Positions 60,134-64,000 of a stretch of DNA of 64,000 nucleotides are shown piece after piece (position 1 is the first letter of the stretch; every line of letters starts with the position of its first letter). The stretch is taken from the NCBI GenBank assembly GCA_934647945.1, contig CAKUFK010000012.1:1-64000 (forward strand), read 5' to 3'. A program made the translations under genes and the position numbers. Source of the DNA: an uncultured Eubacteriales bacterium (GTDB lineage Bacteria; Bacillota; Clostridia; Oscillospirales; Acutalibacteraceae). The notes beneath the pieces are model-generated. The model saw nothing but the letters and a program-made list of their open reading frames with translations, did no database searches and was not told the origin of the DNA.

Positions 60134-61369
60134 TTACTTTAGTGTTACTTTGAAGCCGATATGATTCGAGTCTTTCCTGTAGGCAACAATGTCCCCCTTA
60201 TGGTTTTTGGCAATGCCTTTCGCTATCGAAAGTCCAACGCCAAAGCTACCCGTAAAGGTTCTTGCTTTGTCTGCTCTGTAAAACCTGTCAAAGAGTTTTC
60301 CCAGTTCAACATTATCTACATTGCTGTATGTGTTTTCTACCGTGATAACCGGGGAATGACCTTTCGAATACACCGTTATATAAATCTGTCCCCCGGGGTC
60401 ACAATATTTAATCGCGTTATCAAGAAGTATGGACATCAGCTTCCGGATCAGCCCCTCGTCTCCATTGTAAAGAATAAACGGCTCGATAGCGGTCATCAGA
60501 TGCTTCTTCTTTTCCGCCGCAAGTCCCTCAAATTCCGAAACCGTATCGAATGCCATATTGCTTAAATCAAATTCAGCAACAGCAAGATTGGAGGTGTCCT
60601 CGTCCATTCGGGATAGAGTCACGAGCTGGTTGATAAGTAAACCCATACGTTCACCCTCGCTGCGAATATCATCAAGCCACTCGTTTTTACCGATTTCGGA
60701 TTCAACAATGTCCACATTAGATAGTATCAAGGTAAGGGGTGTTTTTAATTCATGATTTGCATCGGTAACGAATTGCTTTTGTTTTTCATAACTTTCCGCA
60801 GCGGGTTTTACGGCTCGCTTCGATATAATAACAATAAGCAATAAAATAAAAATAAAGCTACCGACTAAAGCAAAGAACACCGAATACAGTAAACGATTGG
60901 TCATCCCTCTGTTCATCTCTCCGTTTACAAAGACCAACGATTTTCCATACTCTGTATCCAATACCCGGTATCGGTAATTGGATATCCAACCCCGTTCATC
61001 ACCGCTGCTCAGCACCTTTTCCGCATATTCCCGGGCATCGTCTTTATCAACAGACGATATTCTGTCGGTATTTTCACGAATAATTTGATTATTATTATCT
61101 ACCCAAACCGTGAAAAATCGTGTGCTGAACTGTGTTTCGGGGGTGAAAAAATTTTCTTGTTGAAAACCAACGGGTGCAGGCGGTCGTTCCAATTCATTAA
61201 AATCAGGGAAAACTCCGTCATTTTTTGAAATGACATTTGTCAGCATATCCATTGTATGATTGAGCTGCGAAGTGCTGGCAATATAAATCATTCCGAAAAT
61301 AAGCGCAAAAACCACACTGACCGCAACAGCCGAAATGATAATAAACTTCTTCCGCAGGTTATAAATCAT
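60134..61369 (-). CDS. Sensor histidine kinase
   Basis: A 411-residue membrane kinase: helices at ~10-30 and ~163-187 flank an outer sensor domain, then H-box FVTDANHELKTPLTLILSN, N-box LLDNAIKYCDPGG and FDRFYRADKARTFTGSFGVG ending SIAKGIAKNHKG. The kinase domain looks intact. Its start overlaps the stop of the response regulator (ATGA). It likely controlled the efflux genes below it. Confidence 0.92.
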   Translation of the reverse strand: MIYNLRKKFIIISAVAVSVVFALIFGMIYIASTSQLNHTMDMLTNVISKNDGVFPDFNELERPPAPVGFQQENFFTPETQFSTRFFTVWVDNNNQIIRENTDRISSVDKDDAREYAEKVLSSGDERGWISNYRYRVLDTEYGKSLVFVNGEMNRGMTNRLLYSVFFALVGSFIFILLLIVIISKRAVKPAAESYEKQKQFVTDANHELKTPLTLILSNVDIVESEIGKNEWLDDIRSEGERMGLLINQLVTLSRMDEDTSNLAVAEFDLSNMAFDTVSEFEGLAAEKKKHLMTAIEPFILYNGDEGLIRKLMSILLDNAIKYCDPGGQIYITVYSKGHSPVITVENTYSNVDNVELGKLFDRFYRADKARTFTGSFGVGLSIAKGIAKNHKGDIVAYRKDSNHIGFKVTLK

Positions 61370-61875
61370 TGTTTATCCTCCAATATATAACCTGCGTTGC
61401 GAACAAAACGGATCTCAATCGGAGCATTTACAGCATCGATTTTTTTGCGCAGATTAGAGATATGCACCCATACTACGCTCGTATCCACATGGCTATCCCA
61501 GCCCCATATATGAGTAATGAACTGCTCGGTGGCGATAATGCTGTTCGGCTGTTGCATCATCATTTCCGCTATCTGAAATTCCTTCCCGCTGAGAGTCTGT
61601 GTTTTATTATCATATCCTAACTCATAGGTGGAACGGTTAAGTACAACATCGTTATAAGTCAGCAAATCCGGCACATAATTATCCTTGCGGCGAAGCATTG
61701 CACGAACACGGGCAAGCAACTCCGAAGTTGAAAATGGCTTCGGCAAATAATCATCTGCTCCTGCATCAAGCCCCTCTACTCGCTGTGATACTTCGGTACG
61801 GGCAGTGAGAAACAGCGCCGGTGTGGTCAATCCCCCTTTTCGTAAACGCTTTAACACTTCAATACAATGTATCAA
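61366..61875 (-). pseudogene. OmpR-type response regulator missing the front of its receiver
   Basis: The remaining ~165 residues begin IEVLKRLRKGGLTTPALFLT, with receiver Thr (FLTART) and Lys (LPKPFS) present, then a complete winged-helix domain (ELGYDNKTQTLSGKEFQIAE, WVHISNLRKKIDAV, IRFVRNAGYIL). About 65 residues at the front, with the acidic pair and phospho-acceptor Asp, are gone. The break meets the truncated ABC gene at ~61865. A TTG at 61875 could start translation but has no conserved context. Confidence 0.8.
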
Positions 61876-63139
61876 TTAATATCACTGGGTCCTGGCTTGC
61901 ATAACTGATATGCTGCCAATAATTTTGTCTATCTATTTTATGAAGCGGTTGTTGATTAATGAATATATCACCTTTTTCATAAGGCAGTAATTTTGCCAAT
62001 ATTTTTATAAAAGTAGTTTTCCCACAACCCGACATACCTGCAAAAGCATAATATCCGGAGGTAAACTGTAAAGAGACATTTTTTAAAACATTTTCATTTT
62101 TGGTATATCCAAAATCTAGATTATTAATAGATACCATTTTAATATCATCATCTAGAATTTCCTGCTTTACATTTTCGTCAACTTCTTCTTTCAAAAATTC
62201 ACTGATCGGTTTACTTTGTCCAGCAAGTGATTTCCAATTTGCAATCACATTGGGTATAGCAAATAAATTCGATGAAATTGTCGGAATTACAATGATCAAT
62301 GCCAGTAAATCAGCCATTGTAGACATACCTTTTAATACATAAGTTCCCCCGATAAAAGAAACCAAAACTATCATAATCGTACTTCCAAAAGACGAAAAAA
62401 GTTCTGTAGAATTTGCAATTTTTTTAGTGCGCAACAGCATATTTAAAAAGCTTTGGCTTTCAATCAAATACGGCTCCGATGCTCGTTCCGGAATCAAAAA
62501 TCTTGCTATTTCTCTGTTTTGTATCTGTTCCCAAAGTCGATTATATAATTTACCCTGACGAATACCGAATTCATTATATAAATTATTTAATCTCTGCAAT
62601 GCACGATGCGAAAAAACAAGCATAATACCTGTTACCACTATTGACGTTAATAGTACGAGATAATTAAGTGTTATGGCATATATACATCCCGAAATAATCA
62701 CTATTGCAGTTTGGTATGTAGAGAATACTAAATTTATACATGAAGTTACTGTTGATGGTACATTTTTTCTGATTTGGCCTAATGCGTCGTTTGCATTCAG
62801 CCAATATTTTTGCCTTTTGTATTTTTCATATAGCAAATCTTCACAATAAACTGTTGCTTTGCGTATTAAATTGAAATTTTGTGTTTTATTTAAAATCGAG
62901 CAAATAAAATTAGTTAAAATAATCGCTGCCAAGAATAACAACGAGTGTCCAAAATCTATTGTTGATTTATTTAAAATAGATTGTGTTATTCTACGAAATG
63001 TCTCAGCCATCAAAGCACCTGCTAGAATACCAGTAACGGTAATTATAATTACCAACATAGCTACATTCAGCCAATTTTCTTTAAATTGATTCAACATAAT
63101 CTTATTAAATGCGTTGAGCTGATTTTTCGATGGTTGCAT
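61859..63139 (-). pseudogene. ABC exporter (fused membrane/ATPase) truncated in the ATPase domain
   Basis: A 426-residue reading: six helices over ~20-290 form a type-1 exporter membrane domain and the ATPase domain starts at ~345 with Walker A AGMSGCGKTTFIK and ends just after the Q-loop (HISYASQDPVILIDTLY). Signature and Walker B are missing, so it cannot hydrolyse ATP normally. Very AT-rich. It resembles peptide/bacteriocin exporters, but the substrate is unknown. ATG 63139 follows a GGGGGA stretch. Confidence 0.75.
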
Positions 63140-63551
63140 ATTTTTTCCCCCATCAGCTATTATGAATTAAAAATCAATTGCAGTATTCATACTCCTAATC
63201 TTTAAGCTTTATTATCTCTGAAAACTTCGAAGTCTTCGACACGGTGATACTAACACAGTGTGCAGTTATATACTTCCAGTTCGAATCTCCCTCAAAATCT
63301 TATAGTGTGGAAATGATCAGAATAAACTTGGAGTACGATAGCCCTTATGCTTATTATAAAATACGCTTTGAATTTTCTGATATCCCCTTTATTTTTCACA
63401 ACTTTTTGTTTTTTTAAACTATTATCAAAGCTTTATATTTAATATATTTGTGTTTTATGCCATAATATCATCAAACTCTGTATATGTCAATAAATTTATT
63501 GTATAGTATTCTGTCTGTTTCTATAAAAATATTTTAATCGAACTACATTCG
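63140..63551. other. AT-rich gap without recognisable genes
   Basis: About 400 bases between the truncated ABC gene and the transposase remnant. It contains no convincing reading frame, tRNA or repeat; a GTTCGAATC stretch near 63275 resembles a tRNA T-loop but lacks the surrounding stems. It should hold the promoter of the truncated ABC gene. Confidence 0.5.
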
Positions 63552-63728
63552 TCATCCCTCTCCCTCGATGAGTTCCATTTTCATCTCTTTGCACAGCTTT
63601 TTTATGATCTCGATCACATCTTCCCTAAATGTTTTGTAGATCACTTTTCTTCGGTACTTTGGTGCGAATACCACGTGGTATTCGCACCGGTAACTGGAAT
63701 GGGCTGTGTGTTTTACTTCGTTTTTCAT
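63552..63728 (-). mobile_element. IS200/IS605-type TnpA transposase remnant
   Basis: From ATG 63728 (GGAGGTTTTACTAGG site) the minus strand reads 58 residues with KHTAHSSYRCEYHVVFAPKY and YKTFREDVIEIIKKLCKEMK, the N-terminal part of Y1 (HUH) transposases. The frame ends where the HUH motif (DHIHM-type) and catalytic Tyr should follow, so it is a 5' fragment. Confidence 0.82.
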
Positions 63729-63814
63729 CCTAGTAAAACCTCCTTGCTCTTTCGTGATGCGGCTGCCAAATCTCGATTGGTTGCACCGAGGTTTTATTTG
63801 CCAAGGCTTTTTTA

Positions 63815-63836
63815 CCCCCCTGGTCTACCAGGGGGG
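63815..63836. repeat. Hairpin upstream of the transposase remnant
   Basis: CCCCCCTGG-TCTA-CCAGGGGGG is a perfect 9-bp hairpin about 85 bases upstream of the tnpA start. IS200-type elements carry subterminal hairpins in this place, so it may be the left end of the element. Confidence 0.5.
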
Positions 63837-63853
63837 CTCTTTGCTTAAGCGAC

Positions 63854-63892
63854 AAAAAAGACCCTGCAAGGATTTCCTTGCAAGGTCTTTTT
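63854..63892 (-). terminator. Terminator of the gene entering from the right
   Basis: On the minus strand AAAAAGACCTTGCAAGG pairs with CCTTGCAGGGTCTTTTTT, with one mismatch, and ends in a T-run. Confidence 0.75.
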
Positions 63893-63943
63893 GCTATTTG
63901 CGTTGCCTCGGGTTTTGCTATCGGGTGTTGACCTAAAACAACC

Positions 63944-64000
63944 TTATTTCGCCGCTCTCTTTTCCTTGATGGCAGCCTGGGCGGCGGCCAAACGGGCGAT
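63944..64000 (-). CDS. C-terminal 18 residues of a gene cut by the window edge
   Basis: The minus strand from the edge reads IARLAAAQAAIKEKRAAK and stops at TAA 63946-63944, followed by a terminator. GC-rich codon use shows that the native chromosome resumes here. The fragment is too short to name. Confidence 0.5.
   Translation of the reverse strand: MARLAAAQAAIKEKRAAK

Noticed and set aside
63260..63300. tRNA-like T-loop (GTTCGAATC)
   Set aside because: No acceptor, D or anticodon stems can be drawn around it on either strand.

Overview
The window is a GC-rich chromosomal segment from a spore-forming, anaerobic-type Firmicute, most likely a Clostridia/Oscillospiraceae relative. The evidence is spoIIR, the spoIIAA-spoIIAB-sigF operon, the Gram-positive order rimP-nusA-ylxR-ylxQ-infB-rbfA-nrnA-truB, a Gram-positive-type SOS box near recA, and subunits of a sodium-pumping decarboxylase. 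The genus cannot be fixed from sequence alone.

Layout. 0-2.4 kb: a tRNA-Leu (3' end cut off) divergent from pyrB, whose protein carries a PyrI-like zinc tail, then a flavoprotein and a LURP-one-like protein. 2.6-3.5 kb: an AT-rich broken zinc-ribbon gene and one copy of a palindromic repeat. 3.5-13.5 kb: an ACT-domain protein with UPF0210, a phosphoglycerate mutase, OadG/OadB, PcrA helicase, and a Na/Pi transporter behind a PhoP-box-like repeat. 13.5-17 kb: a decayed acetyltransferase and a LysR-controlled DUF3737/lipoprotein operon. 17-24 kb: YebC, a MerR(TipA-like)-ABC exporter operon, a cysteine synthase-like enzyme, a methyltransferase and membrane proteins. 24.3-35.7 kb: the long translation/RNA operon followed by proB and proA. 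36.8-42 kb: a ribbon-helix-helix protein, a broken small gene, a TTTTSEP-repeat surface protein, alanine racemase and an AraC regulator. 42.2-46.5 kb: recA-recX-rimO and a GH25 protein. 46.5-48.9 kb: a tandem GNAT gene with a leader peptide and attenuator, then a 1.1-kb gene-free cluster of structured repeats. 48.9-56.2 kb: spoIIR, folC, the spoIIA operon, a Cu/Zn SOD-like protein, a DUF2087 regulator and a frameshifted phosphoesterase.

From about 56.3 kb to 63.9 kb the sequence turns AT-rich and looks acquired. It holds a MacB-type efflux cassette (permease, ATPase, adaptor, histidine kinase, response regulator) all on the minus strand. The adaptor has an ECF-sigma-like N-terminus and a frameshift, the response regulator has lost the front of its receiver, and it abuts a second truncated ABC transporter. 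An IS200-type transposase remnant lies beyond.

The strongest candidates for something new are (1) a family of ~140-260-bp intergenic elements with three or four hairpins whose stems change sequence between copies but keep pairing; (2) a 16-codon leader peptide, terminator and complementary segment ahead of a double-GNAT gene; and (3) a sigma-factor-like domain fused to an efflux adaptor. Several single-base frameshifts, some at short homopolymers, could be real decay or phase variation, or could be sequencing errors, and should be checked in reads first.
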